NCBI GenBank assembly: GCA_013397845.1
Contig: VZTG01000476.1
Span: forward strand, 529,009-593,008
DNA: 64,000 nt
DNA from: Melanocharis versteri
Taxonomy: Eukaryota > Chordata > Aves > Passeriformes > Melanocharitidae
Direction: 5' to 3'
A model generated the notes under the pieces. The model had not been told where the DNA came from. It did no database searches and saw only the letters and a list, made by a program, of their open reading frames with translations. This document shows positions 12,211 through 23,957 of the stretch, piece after piece (within the stretch, counting starts at the first letter, position 1; each line of letters opens with the position of its first letter). A program made the position numbers and the translations under genes.

Positions 12211-15200
12211 TTTCTGTATGGACAAACTATGATACCATCAAAATAAACAGAATCTGGAATAAATTTGAACAGGAATTCATACATGGGAAATATTTCTGGA
12301 CACAGAAACGTGCAGGAAATTAAGGCACAATTTAGCAGAGGCAATAAGATAATTGTGCTGTGTCCAGCTAAAAGAACAGCCGTTGAGTTGCAGGTAATGA
12401 TATCTGATCTAGACAGTTTCAAATGTTTCGGTTAATTGGCACCTAAGTGCAGCTAGAAAACTACAGATCAAAATTTATGAGGAGTCACATTCTCATTCTC
12501 TCACCTCACTATTAAGAAGCAAATATAGGACCTACAAATTAGAAACAGAATAAATTTCTAGAGAAGTGTGTGAATAGGAAGAATCTGTACATTTAATTTT
12601 GGCAATGTTCACATGGATGTGCAACTTCTAGTGTTTGCAATCAGCTTTTTTCAGGCTACTACATGTAACATTTTTCTTGAGAGAGTCTGCGTCTGGAAAG
12701 GATTTAGTCTTGTCTTGGATAACCTTCTGGGACAAAATGCTCTCTGGCAGTCTGCTGTGCCTGTATCTCCCAGTTTTCCTTCAGAACTTCAGCAAAAGAG
12801 GTTTGATATCATAAAAAAGTTCTCTTAAATTCTACTCAGACAAGACAGTATTTACTTAGGGCTCTTTTCACCCAAGAGGCATTATATGACTGCTCACTTA
12901 TAAGCATCCTCTAGCTCCAGAGCCCTTATAATTTGTTTGGGTGAATAACATAGAACATCCCATGCCTTCAGTGAGCTTCCACAGCTCTGCCAGATGCCAT
13001 CAGTGCAAGATTTTGGCAGTGAAGTACCTCCAGTTCAGCAATCCAAACAGACCCCGTACTGAGTGCTGTCCTGATGAAGTCTCTGTTACAGACATAGAAA
13101 CCACAGGCAAGATTCAACTTTGGAAGATTGTTGGAAACCTGGTTTGTGTGGCAGTGCTGGAGGTGGAAATGCACTTTACACTGCATACACTATATAGCCA
13201 ACATTACCACAGCTAGAAGGTTAGAGGTTCTCCACATCCAGAACAAAATACTTCACTCTTCTGTTTAAGCTTTCATAATTTTACTGCTAAATAAAATGTC
13301 TCAGGTTTCATCCAGTCTTTCATAGTGTATTTTCTGACACTGCCCTCATTAGGCAGCCCTTGTCCTTGTGCAAGTTCTTGTACCGACAAAACTATTTCAT
13401 TTAACTCTTTATAAATAAACTTCTCAGTTCTGACACTGCCAGAAAAGTTTCAAATACAGCGTCTGTCCCTCTTGTACTTTCCCTGCATTCACCAATGCTT
13501 TGTAAATGAAGCCACACCTCAAAAATCAGGCCTGGATTACGAAGAGATAGTGCAGCTGCAGAAGCCAGCAGTGATGCACTGAGCTTCAAAAGCACAAAAG
13601 GTCTGAAGATTATTTTTAATAACTTGTCTCATCCTGAAGGAGAAGTAGGAATTAAAAAGGACAAAAAAAAAAGATGAGGCATGAGATAATCATCTTAGAT
13701 AAACCAAAGGCATGATTTGATTCAGTTTGCTCTGCAGTCAAATTATTGGGTACATAACACTCACACTCTGGGTCACTTCAGGAAACTTCTAATGGGCACA
13801 AAGAGATTGGGGAAGCAGGGCACACACATGTAAAAGTACAAACCAGTTCATTACTGTCCAATACACAAAAATGTTTGCTAGGATGAATGAGCTACCAATC
13901 CAGTGCTTGAGAAGCTCACTGCTCCAGAGATGACTCCAGATGACTGCTCCGAACAACATTTGCCAGCCAGGTAGATCACATGAGGAGGCTTCTCTCTATT
14001 TGTCCTTGGGACGGGTTGGACCTTGCTGCTGCAGAGCTGCCATCTTGGGTCTCCTTGTTTTCTTCTTAGAACTGTGTATTTTTCCATGGGTTTTTTTTTT
14101 TTCTTTTGAATCCTTGAGCTGCCAATTATGCCCTTCTCACCAACCTTATCTCTGCAGTTTCACCTTGTTTCTTTGCACAGCTCTGGTCTGCATAGTCTTT
14201 TCCAGCTCTTGCCATCAGGTCCACAGGTTTCTCAAAACTATGAGCTGGGACTGCACAAACATTCCTGGATCTTGGATCACAGACAGCTGGCCTGCTGGGA
14301 GGAGGGTTACAGGGACAACAGGATATTCTGGAAAACCATTGACATTCTCTTATGATGAACCATAGCTTTTATTGTTAAATCACGTTGCTGTGAGGGAGCA
14401 GAGAGCAGCAACACACACTTAATAAAATAAAAGAACCTCTTTGCATCTCATTCAACTCTGACACAGCAGTGAGAGCAGCAGAGGATTCACACAAAAGCGG
14501 GCAGAAGTACATAACAGACCTCTTCATTTGCACTAAGAAGTTAAGCAACAATAAGCCTACTTAGGCCTGCAGATGGTTCAGTGCCTATAATGCTTGGCTT
14601 GGGTTTTAATGCAGAAATATCAAAAGCTGTTAGTGGCAATGCTGAATGACCTCCTGCCTACAGTCAGTGATTTGCTTTTAATACTCAACACGATCTACAG
14701 AGTGACTGATCATATTTTGAGTCTCATTAGGCAGTCACAAATGGAAGGGAAGTGGCACTGACTAACTCTCTTTGCCCTGATGAGCAATAGCAGGATAAAC
14801 CACTGCCAGCCCTCACGGATAAGAACCTGCACACTCTGGGAATGCAGCAGCAAGAAAAGTTTGGTGTGTGCAAACAGCCGAGGCAACATGTGCCAGATGT
14901 GACACTGCATGAAAAGCACAGGAAATAAAAAAGTCATCACGGATATAACAGCCTTATATGTGGCACTCTGTCTCTGTTGTGAGATGAAGAAATTTCCATA
15001 TCCTACCACATAATCACATGTAACTGCATGACCCTACTGCTTTGTTCAGTTGAGCAGCTAAATAATTGTTTTCCATCTGACAAAAGATGGAAGGCTCTTA
15101 AAGTGTCCCAATATTCCAATACTGTAAAATGTAAGCCAACTTATAAATACTATGTTATCCAAGCTATTCTTCTGGACCCCTGAAAAGAAATCCATAAACT

Positions 15201-16807
15201 TCTGGACAACCGGTCAGACAAACAAGAGCAGACATAAGCCTCCTCACTATAATTATTTTTTCTCTTTTTGATGTCCCAGCACCCATCTACTCCTTACAGT
15301 GAGGGTTGTCTTGCAAAATCTATTGTGTTAAGCATTTGTATCAATTGATTTTATCCCGAATATTGGTTGTCGTAGAATATTAACTATGGTAAGCGTTTCT
15401 AGAAAACTGTCACAAATGTTGTCATCTTGTGGAAATTGCAATTACTAAATAAGGATCCCTGGTAACTTCAAAGCTTTCTGACATAGTTGAGAAGAAATCT
15501 GTGTGTATCAGATTCCACCTGTCTATATTTATGTCCACTATTGCTCTGAAGTGACTGGAGCATCACTGATGAGAAAGAACAGAGCACTACCTGTTTATAC
15601 CAATGGGTTTGACTCCTATCATGAATTTTGAAAACACTACCAAAAATTTCTACTTGCTACACTTAAATATTTGCAATCTGGCTACAATGTGCCTTCTGTG
15701 ATGTGAGAATAAGGAGGGAATTGTGCGATGGCACAAAATCCCAATCTTTTATAAATTATTTAATCCCACAAAGTTTATTTCCCTTAATTCATTACTTTAT
15801 TGACGACATTGGCTGGCTGAAGAGTTACAGTACCACTTGCCTCCACTAATCATCAGATTAAAGAAGGATGTTGGAGTTTTAATTTTGGGAACACTTCTGA
15901 AGAATGTCTTCTGATTTGAGAAACTTAACTTTTCTCATCCACCTAGACATTTTCTTGTCTTCTTCCCTCCTGATTCCACTCTCAAAAGAAAAGAAAAATT
16001 GATCTGTCAAATCTTTCATTCTATAACTCTGAAACTTTTAAAATTGGCAGAGTCTTTCATGGGTCTTTTCAACTTAGTTTTACAACCATAAAAAATTGAC
16101 AGATCTCTGCAAGAAAAATGAGAGCATGATAGATTTGTCAAAGACTCAGTGGATAAAAATGAATGCAACAAGACATATGTATGCCTCTTTCTGCTGTAAG
16201 TGAAAGAAAAGCTCTTCAGAGTCACCAGCAGGAACACTCTGCTCCTCATCCCCCAGTCACACCAAGTTTACAGCTTTGTGGCCCCGTGAGCAGAGGGAGG
16301 TTGTCTCCTGTTCAGTCCAGCAGCATCAGGCCTGGTGACATTGATGATACCTCATGATGCAATTTTGGACTCCTGCAACCTCGAGGCCAACCTAGGCTGA
16401 TTTCTACCATGCTTTCCAGAACTGAGGAAACTTGCTGTGTTCCAGTTCTCTCAAAGATTATGCAACTTTCCCTGCTGTATTACAATTTTCATACAGGTAT
16501 CTATGCCCTGAGCTGGATAGTAAAATCTGAGGTCAACGCAGAACAAACTGTGGTGTGACCTTATACAGGAATTCAATAGCTCCCTCAGAAATCACTGCTG
16601 CTCTCCTGAGATAACCCACCTGGTCTCACTGCACCGTTTTTAGGCATCTTGCCCTTAGTGAGATGAGATTCAGAGCAAAAGGCAAAGCTAAACAGCATTG
16701 ACTGGAATATGTGGCAAACTTAATTCCAAATCTATGCCCCTGCCCTGAGTTTCTGGTCAAATAAAAAACCAAAACAATTTCTTCAAGCCAGGTTTCTTTA
16801 AACCCAC

Positions 16808-16824
16808 TTTTTTTTTTTTTTTTA
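16808..16824. repeat. Poly(T) tract
   Basis: A simple T run in intergenic DNA, with no attached retroelement recognised. Confidence 0.8.
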
Positions 16825-18573
16825 ATTTCAAGCACCTGGTCTCCAGAGATCACAGACTTCTAAAAAATACCCCAGGAAATGAAAACCAAAAACCAACAAC
16901 ATAAACTACCTTGTTTCAGGGAAGACTCCTGAGGCCCTCTGATTTATTCCAATGCTGAACAAACAGAGCACCTTTGCAGCAGCTTTGCCAGTTCTCCAAA
17001 ACCACTGTGTCAGAAACTAAAGTTTGCCTTTCTCACGCTTCATCCTTAGAGGGAAGCTGTTTCTCCAGAGGGTCAAAGCATTGCTTCATCCAAAGTGCCT
17101 CAGTGGTTCTGGTCTGGATTCGAAACAAAAAGAGGCTTGTGTTGGTTTCCTCATTCCTGAACAAACCTTCCAAAGGTAATTCCCTCCTCCCACAACAGCT
17201 CCAACCCCACCTGGGCCACAACTGAGAGGAAAGGTGAAAGGAATTGTGCTTACTCTCCACTTCAGCTGCCCAGCGACAAGATTACAGGCAGGATCTGGGA
17301 AACACAAATTCCTTCAAAGTGGCCTGACATGAGGAAAACTCCAAAAATTCCCTGTTTCTCTGCGATACAAAAACGTCTTGTGAATAATTTCTTTGGCTTT
17401 GTGGAAGATGATAAAGAAAATAAAGAATTTGGGTCAATTGTCAAAAATAACCAATTATGTACTTAGCCAAAGAGCTTGTGCATTTGTCAACAGGCTCTAA
17501 TTGTTCTGATAACAGAAGGCACGTTCTGGATGTTTTATGAACAATTTTATCTCTCGAGGCGCCAAAGGCCACTGGGACACGTGCTGTGCTCCAGCCTGGG
17601 TAGATTTAGAACAATAAAAAAAGAGTAACACAATCTGGCATCTGCTGATAAACAATGTGAAAAGAGATGCAGAGCACAATATCTCCATCGGTGATTCAAG
17701 TCACTTATGTTGGAAGTGATGTAAAGACATTCCTATTTTGGCCAATTTGGCCAGAAAAATGATGGGTTTAAAAACCACATGGGGCCTGTTTAAGGCATAA
17801 TGTGATTTCTCTGTCTTTGAAAAAGTTCACTTGGGCATGCTATCATCCCTTTAAGCTATTTATATCCCTACCTTGCTGAAACTCTACTAAAAATATTATA
17901 TTTGAGCTGTCTTTTAGAACTAGCCAGAGTTCACCTTGATATTAGTAATTGTACACGCTTTATACAGGTATTTTCTTATCACTCCTTATATGAAAGGTGA
18001 CAATAAAAAAAAAAAAGGCATCTTTTTGTATAGAGATTATGACTTAGAAACGTAATAAAAATGAAAGAGAAGTGGATTTGGAAGCATCTACTGAGCAGTA
18101 TTTTTTTCAGTACTAAATGAATGCGAATGCAAATTTAATCTCTCAAGTCTCAGACAAAATTTTAGCACAGCTCTGGGACTTTTTTTCCCCATATTATAAA
18201 GTTGGATTTTTTAAAATAGAATTACACGGCAAATATTTTTGTCATAATGCAGATTTGCATATTTTGTCTTTCAGGTTAAATATAAAGCACATGGTACAGG
18301 TTTATGGTTTCTAAATATTCTATGGGAAAAGAAACAGTTAAAAAATTAGATTCTCAAAAAAACCCTGAAAATAAAAGCAAAACTTCAAAACTAAAGCAAT
18401 TTTAGAACTTAGAACCTTAGAGATAAATTAAACAGGGTAGCCACAGCATAACTGAATCTCACATGAGGGTTCATTATAATCGAGAAAATGTTCCTTTGCA
18501 AGAAATTAACTGATTAAATAATGTATCAATTTCTGATGAGCAAAACATATTAAAAATTTTGAAGGTAGGAAAA

Positions 18574-18585
18574 ACCCCCGGGGGT
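18574..18585. repeat. 12-bp GC palindrome in AT-rich DNA
   Basis: ACCCCCGGGGGT is perfectly self-complementary and stands out in very AT-rich surroundings. No function is apparent. Confidence 0.7.
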
Positions 18586-19639
18586 GTTAATACAGTCACT
18601 CTGCCCTCAAATGCTGTGATTGCTTTCTGTGAATATTTAGTACTGCAATAACTCTAGCTAGTGTGACTTTTAAAAACAATTTTATTTAATAGCTCTCTTT
18701 AACCAGTTACAGACAACCCATTTTCCTTGAAAGCAGACTTTTCATCATTACTTCTTCTCTTTTATGCACCTTCCAAAATCTTTCCCATTTTCCTGTTCTG
18801 ACATTTCTAGAATAGTTTATAAACTTTGGAAGTTTAACTTTGCTTCTTAATGTCTCACTGCCAAGTGTGCTGGGCCTGAAAAATAGCTTAGCATTTAAAG
18901 ATAAGCACAGACAACCAAAATAAGGCAAAATATTGACAATCAAAGTTAATGGATTTATTTGAGGTTAGAAAGTGTAATAAACTGAGAGATAAAAAATCAC
19001 ATTAAAAAGTAGCCAGGACTCTTCAGCCTCCCCGAAAAGTACATGGAAAGGGAAAAACACAAGGCAGTGTTTGGAAGGAAAACAAACTCTGTCAAATTAA
19101 TCTCCTACTTTAGTTTTCAGTGTGAGGGAATATCTTGAATCTTAGGGCAAATATTACTGATCAAAGGGCAAGAGAAAACGGAAGTGGAAGTTACAACACC
19201 CTGGGTAAAATGGAATTCCAAAGGCTGATGTGCTCAGACAAGCAGAGATGTGGAAGTGGACAATTCTCACCCCTGCAATCAGAAATAACCAATGTGGGAA
19301 ACTGCAAGTCAGACAGAGGAGATCAGTAATAAAGCTGTGAAATCAGGAATGGTATAAATGTAGAACAGCAAATGCAAATCTAATCCCTAAGAATATGAAG
19401 CAAAACACAGTATCAGCAAATATGAGCTTTAGAAAATGCAAAGCTGTTGAAAGCAACCTGAAGGAGGAGAAAAAAGGCTTGGAAACATGGAAAAACAGAA
19501 TATGGGAAAGATTCATCTGGGTTTTTGTTTGTTTTAAGGGTTTGTTTTTTATTTTTCAGAAAGGTAGATTATTCTAGGATGACAAATATTTCATTACCTG
19601 CCTTTGATTAGGTGACTAATTTTATAGACAAAAGAAATA

Positions 19640-19870
19640 GAGTCATTTATCAGCACTTCAATCAAGATATGATGGGATGTCATGAAGGGAAACAGGCTGG
19701 AGAGGGTGATGAGGAAAAAGTTGTGAAGAGGGTAAGGTATGGTTTAACAGGCTATGTTCAAGGTCTGGAAGGAAATAACTAATAGGGCTCTCTCTCTAAA
19801 GACTGATCTTTGGGACCACTACTGTTCAATAAATTAATTAGCTATTCAATAAATTCATTAGCAATTCCAG
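19640..19870 (+). mobile_element. Possible ancient CR1/L3-like remnant
   Basis: Near 19805 the sequence reads TTTGGGACCACTACTGTTCA followed by ATAAATTAATT, resembling the conserved reverse-transcriptase stretch GPxLFNxxIN of CR1-like LINEs. Upstream sequence has the AT-rich, GACTTT-poor look of a heavily mutated copy. Only this short motif is convincing, so limits and identity are tentative. Confidence 0.35.
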
Positions 19871-21357
19871 CATAAAAGGTAGGACCTTGCTATTGAAATC
19901 TGCTGCTCACACAGAAGCAGCAGGCACTCAGTAGTGCGAAGGATCCTGATAACACATCAGAACAACTGGAACAGTCCAGAGAAAATATAATGGGGATGCA
20001 TTCTAGACAAGGAAAATACAGTCACGCCATGTATCAAAGACTCTCTTTCTAACACAGAAAAATTAGGCAATAATGATGCTTCACGAGACTCCAGCATCTA
20101 AATTTGGATGCTCACCCACATTAAAAAAAAATATATTCTAATGGGAAGAGAAAAAAGAAAAGTTTTACTCAACTAATACAGGAAAATGAGTGCTATTGCC
20201 TGAGAGAGACTGCCTGGTTCATGTGATTAATAAAATTCGAGCAGGAATCTGTACCCTATAAATTTTTGGGGCTGCACATTGTAGTCAGGAAGAAGAGCTC
20301 ATTAACATAAAGCAGTTGACTGTAATAGGATCCAGATATCAAACACAGTAAATATGAAAATTAGAGGTTGGAAAGAGGTTTGCAAATGCCAGAGGTGTTT
20401 CAGGAATTTTTGAAGCATGAAACTCCCCAACTCCTAACTAACTAATTTAAAGGTAGATCTTGCAGAGTTTCCAAAAAACCCCACACTTCACTGTCTGCAG
20501 TTAAGAGAGATGGACTGAATAACACAGGCAGCTCTTTCCAGTCCACTGTTCCCAGTAGCTGGAAACAGAGTGAGGAGTCTTAGGACTAAGAGGAGTAAAG
20601 GTTGATGTCGATGCTTTAAATTAACTCAGAGAAATGAGATTTGAGACTTGAATTGAGGTGGAAAACGGATGGGTTTGATGCTAACTACAGGTTTAACTTG
20701 TTTGTGTGGATAAATTACTTGATAAAGGAATAAAAATTACTACTGACTTTTTGCACAAGCATTAGAGATCATGTGTTAATCAGATATTTTTCACTGTCTT
20801 GTAGCAGCCAAGATAGTTTAGCAGGATCCTGAGCTTTTAGTTTATTTTTTCCACAGCTGGCTCATCAATCCATTTCTAGAGAGATTAGGATTACTTCCTG
20901 CAGTATATAACCATTATTTCCTGAGATGAACCAACTATCAGTTATTGTGCCTTAAAATTAGACCAGAAAATTTGCCCATCCCTATTTAAATGACGTTTGA
21001 AGATCATGCTAACACGGCAAAGCACGGGAATGCAAAGCCCAGGCCTTCCACTCTCTTAGCCAGCACCACTGGCTTTTCTGGCAAGTAATGCAAATAACAA
21101 TAACACTCAGCACTTGTTGTGCATGATGCTTCTCATCTTTAAAGCACTTTACAATTATTGACTGATTTACTGCTACTTAAATCTGGAAAAAGTATGATTT
21201 CAGGCCGGCTTCCAGTAGCTTGTGTGACAAAGTTAATGCCATTCGAATCGACTCCGTTCGTATTTCACAGGATAGAACCGCAGTACTTTAGTTTAAACAC
21301 TGTTGTTCCATTAAAAGCCAATTACAGAAATTCAGCTTTCCCTGAATTTATAGACCG
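19871..21357. other. Intergenic DNA, no gene recognised
   Basis: AT-rich and possibly including more of an old LINE remnant at its left edge. Nothing else could be identified. Confidence 0.5.
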
Positions 21358-21393
21358 TTTTTTTTTTTTTGTTTTTTTTTTTTTTTTGTTTTT
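21358..21393. repeat. Poly(T) tract
   Basis: A run of T with single G interruptions, about 36 bases long, directly precedes the CpG-rich patch upstream of NXPH2. It could be a remnant of a reverse-oriented poly(A) tail, but no retroelement body is recognisable next to it. Confidence 0.9.
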
Positions 21394-21424
21394 CCAAAGA
21401 GGAGATCTATCCAAATACTTCACC

Positions 21425-21560
21425 CGAATTTTGCCTTCACGGTTCTGACCGGAGCCTTCGCAGCCCCGCACAGAGCGGCAGAGGGCGCCCGAGACGTGTC
21501 CATTCGCCGCAGGGCCCCAGCGCAATTTCGGCGCCGCAGAAAGTGCCATTTCTCACTGTT
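21425..21560. promoter_or_regulatory. CpG-rich patch with CTCF-like motif
   Basis: Between a long T tract and a CR1 copy lies a short GC-rich, CpG-rich patch. At 21475-21488 it carries GCGGCAGAGGGCGC, matching the usual 14-base CTCF core at 12 positions, including the AGAGGGCGC part. It is about 2.4 kb upstream of the NXPH2 start codon. Binding is inferred from the motif only. Confidence 0.4.
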
Positions 21561-21728
21561 AAACACACGCGTAGCAGCGTTTGACTGTTTTCCATCCATC
21601 CAGGCAACTGCTTGGATTTCAATTCTAGCACGGGTAAATCCTAACATATCTTCTTGCGGTCGTTTCATATTAGACAGGATATCAAATGGTGGCACGGCAG
21701 GTCGAAGACCACTAAAATAACCTCGGGG

Positions 21729-22440
21729 CAAATCCCAGCCACAAGAACAGGCTGGGCAGAGAAGGGATCTAAGGAGAAGGGCTTGAGGGTGTTGCTTGAT
21801 ACAAAGTGCAATAAGACCCAGCAATGTGCTCCGGCAGCCCAGAAATTCTCCCGTGTCCTGGGCTGCCTCAAGAGCAGCGTGGGCAGCAGGTCGAGAGAGA
21901 GGATCCTTCCCCCTTCCACTCTGGTGACACCTCACCCGCAGTATCACATCAGCTCTGTGGTCCCAAGGTGCAAAGGACATGGACCAGAGAAGGTCACAAG
22001 GATGCTCTGAGAACTGGAGCAGCTCTGCTCCGGAGCCAGGCGGGGAGAGCTGAGGGTGCGCGCTCTGCAGAAGAGAAGGCTCCGGGAGACCTCAGAGCCC
22101 CTCCCAGTGCCTAAAGGGGCTCCAAGAGAGCTGGAGAGAGACTTCAGACAAGGGGCTGGAGTGACAGGACAAGGGGGAATGGCTTCAAACTGACAGAGGG
22201 CAGAGTTACAGCAGAGATTAGGAAGAAGCTCTTCCCTGTGAAGGTGGTGAGGCCTTGGCACAGGCTGACCAGAGAAGCTGTGGCTGCCCCATCCCTGGAA
22301 GTGCTCAAGGCCAGGCAGGATGAGGCTTGGAGCAACCTTGTCTAGCGGAACATGTCCCTGCCCAAGGCAGGGGATGGGACAAGATGAACTTTAAGGTCCC
22401 CTCCAACCCAAATCATTCTGAGAGTCTACGATTCTATGAA
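21729..22440 (+). mobile_element. CR1 LINE, 3' portion
   Basis: This copy of about 0.7 kb covers the last part of CR1 ORF2 and the 3' UTR. Recognisable stretches are CTGGGCTGCCTCAAGAGCAG followed by GGCAGCAGGTCGAG, then CTCCGGGAGACCTCA, then AGGACAAGGGGGAATGGCTT. It ends with TTTAAGGTCCCCTCCAACCC and ATTCTATGAA. It is 5'-truncated, as most CR1 copies are, and too diverged to encode protein. It ends about 1.5 kb before the NXPH2 start codon. Confidence 0.92.
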
Positions 22441-23269
22441 AAAGAACTTTTGAATACTGCTACAAAAAGTAACTACATGAATTCCGTTATAATACTCCAA
22501 CTTAGTGACCATCACTGTTTCAGTTTTCTCTGAATCTTTGAGTCTACTGCAAATGAACTCATTTTAAGTTGTTCCCTTTATAAGCAGATTCCTTTGCTAT
22601 AGATCAAGCATCTTTTCTAAACCCGAATGAGTGACTGTGACTTGTGGCTCAATCACATGCACATGATACTTTTTACTAGACACCTTGCAGCAGAACTAGG
22701 AAGGGAATCAGTGGGATATAACCAAACAACCACGATGACTATCTGGTAAAATCATGGCTGCTCTCAAGTGCCGCAGGAGAGATTGCAAAGCTGTTTCTAC
22801 TGACAAGGACTTCAGCAGTTGAAAATACAAGGGTTGTCAAAACGTAACCTAAACACAGACCTAGTAAGAAGATGAGGCTGAGAATTAAGAGGAAAGTAAT
22901 CTGCAAGTGACAGGCAGGGTTTGGAAACTGAAACCACTACCTGCGCTTCAGAGAGCTCACATATCACATCACAGAACCACTGATGAGCAAACACGGGCAC
23001 TGCCACACCTGACATAGGTGTACCTGCTGCGGTGGCACTGCTTCAGTCCCGGCTGTGTGTGTGGTACCTGTGCCAAACCCGGCTGGGGTCACCGCCCCAC
23101 CCAGCCTCCTGCACCCAAAACTTTATTTTCCCTTCCAAGGCTGCCACCTTACAAGGTTGTCACTCCTGCAGCTCGAAAACACAGGGACAACTGCTTCAGC
23201 CTGCTCACAGCTATCTCAACAAGGGATGTGGCGAGTATCCATTAAATTATGTTATTACATGGATCTAAC
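22441..23269. other. Region between CR1 copy and promoter island
   Basis: Mixed-composition unique sequence leading into the CpG island. No exon, TATA box or repeat was recognised. It would be part of the distal NXPH2 promoter. Confidence 0.5.
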
Positions 23270-23430
23270 CCGGGTGACTCCTTTGGAGATGAGTCCTGCA
23301 GCCCTCGGGGCTCCCCGCAAGCTCGGACACCATCACCCAGACCCCGCGGCCCTGCACAAGGAGCCCACTCGAACACGACCCTGTGCCTGTGACCGCTCGG
23401 GTGTACACAGGCCCCAGGTGACAGGTGTGT

Positions 23431-23603
23431 GGTGTCCCCAGGGCGGCCTGAGTGTCCCCAGGACAGGTTCAGTGTCCCCGGGACAGGCTCAGTGTCCCCG
23501 GGACAGGCTCAGTGTCCTCAGGACAGGTTCAGCGTCCCCGGGACAGGTTCAGTGTCCCCGGGACAGGTTCAGTGTCCCCGGGACAGGCTCAGCGTCCCCG
23601 GGC
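23431..23603. repeat. 20-bp minisatellite upstream of NXPH2
   Basis: About seven well-preserved 20-bp units run from 23451 to 23590 with consensus AGTGTCCCCGGGACAGGYTC, flanked by one diverged unit on each side. Changes between units are few (GTGT/GCGT, CCCCG/CCTCA, GGTTC/GGCTC). The array ends about 300 bases before the start codon and 135 bases before the TATA-like box. Because 20 is not a multiple of 3, each frame cycles through the repeat, which creates long spurious ORFs rich in Pro, Gly and Ser. Confidence 0.95.
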
Positions 23604-23693
23604 CGCCCCGCAGTGTCTGCTCACAGCTGGGAAGCAGAAACACGTCGAGTTTCCCCCACAAGGACCGTGGCTGCCCAGCCGCCTGAGGGTGCC

Positions 23694-23710
23694 GGGGGGC
23701 AGAGCCCCCC
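23694..23710. repeat. GC-only hairpin near promoter
   Basis: GGGGGGC and GCCCCCC form a perfect 7-bp inverted repeat with a 3-base loop (AGA), about 30 bases upstream of the TATA-like box. It would be very stable as a cruciform. It may also make sequencing difficult, which fits the nearby unresolved base at 23751. Confidence 0.7.
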
Positions 23711-23738
23711 AGGGAAAGGAGCAGCGACAGGAGTGCCC

Positions 23739-23745
23739 TATAAAG
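23739..23745 (+). promoter_or_regulatory. TATA-like box of NXPH2
   Basis: TATAAAG occurs in otherwise very GC-rich DNA, 165 bases before the start codon. If used, transcription would start near 23770, giving a 5' UTR of about 135 bases that includes the short upstream ORF. Position and context make it plausible, but no transcript data are available and an upstream non-coding exon cannot be excluded. Confidence 0.5.
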
Positions 23746-23854
23746 CCGGGNTGCCGGGGTCTGGCCGCTGCCTGGCAGCGCCCCGTGAGGGGGGACAGCG
23801 GGCGGCGTGTCCCTGCGCTCGGTCCTGCCCCCCCGTCCTCCTCCCGGAGCGGCG

Positions 23855-23890
23855 ATGAGCGAGACCCGCGCCGGGGGAGTCGCCGCCTAG
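23855..23890 (+). other. Upstream ORF in NXPH2 5' leader
   Basis: An ATG at 23855 opens an 11-codon frame (MSETRAGGVAA) that ends in TAG at 23888-23890, 13 bases before the NXPH2 ATG. Its context has G at -3 but A at +4, weaker than that of the main start. It lies downstream of the TATA-like box and so would be in the predicted 5' leader. Such short upstream ORFs often lower translation of the main frame. Whether it is translated is unknown. Confidence 0.45.
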
Positions 23891-23903
23891 ACCGGCAGCC
23901 AGG

Positions 23904-23957
23904 ATGGTGCCCCTGCAGCCCCTGCCCCTCGTCGTGGTCCAGGGCGTCCTGCAGCTC
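23904..23957 (+). CDS. NXPH2: Neurexophilin-2, coding exon 1 (signal peptide)
   Basis: This exon supplies the first 18 codons of neurexophilin-2 and reads MVPLQPLPLVVVQGVLQL, a short N-terminus with a hydrophobic core (LPLVVVQGVLQL) typical of a signal peptide. It ends exactly at CTC and is followed by the strong donor GTAAGT (23958-23963). The junction is phase 0 and joins exon 2 at codon GTG (Val19). The ATG is in a strong Kozak setting, with A at -3 and G at +4. I chose this start because the N-terminus resembles that of mammalian NXPH2 (a similar PLPLVVV run) and no in-frame ATG lies between it and the donor. Neurexophilins are secreted neuronal glycoproteins, so a signal peptide is expected here. 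The exon sits in a CpG island about 160 bp downstream of a TATA-like box. The exact 5' edge of the transcribed exon cannot be seen. Confidence 0.93.

Larger units (their letters stand above)
12211..19639. other. Intergenic DNA, no gene recognised
   Basis: AT-rich sequence without recognisable exons or avian repeats. A 141-codon frame at 13940 is rich in Phe, Leu, Ser and Cys from T-rich DNA and shows no domain. Confidence 0.6.

Noticed and set aside
13940..14365. 141-codon ORF with hydrophobic stretches
   Set aside because: The hydrophobic part is encoded by T-rich DNA including a poly(T) run, and no family is recognisable.
21420..22261. Minus-strand ORFs of 186 and 105 codons
   Set aside because: They lie across a CpG-rich patch and a sense-strand CR1 copy; the frames are chance openings in GC-rich repeat DNA.
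23431..23603. CRISPR array
   Set aside because: The 20-bp units abut with no spacers, and the genome is vertebrate.
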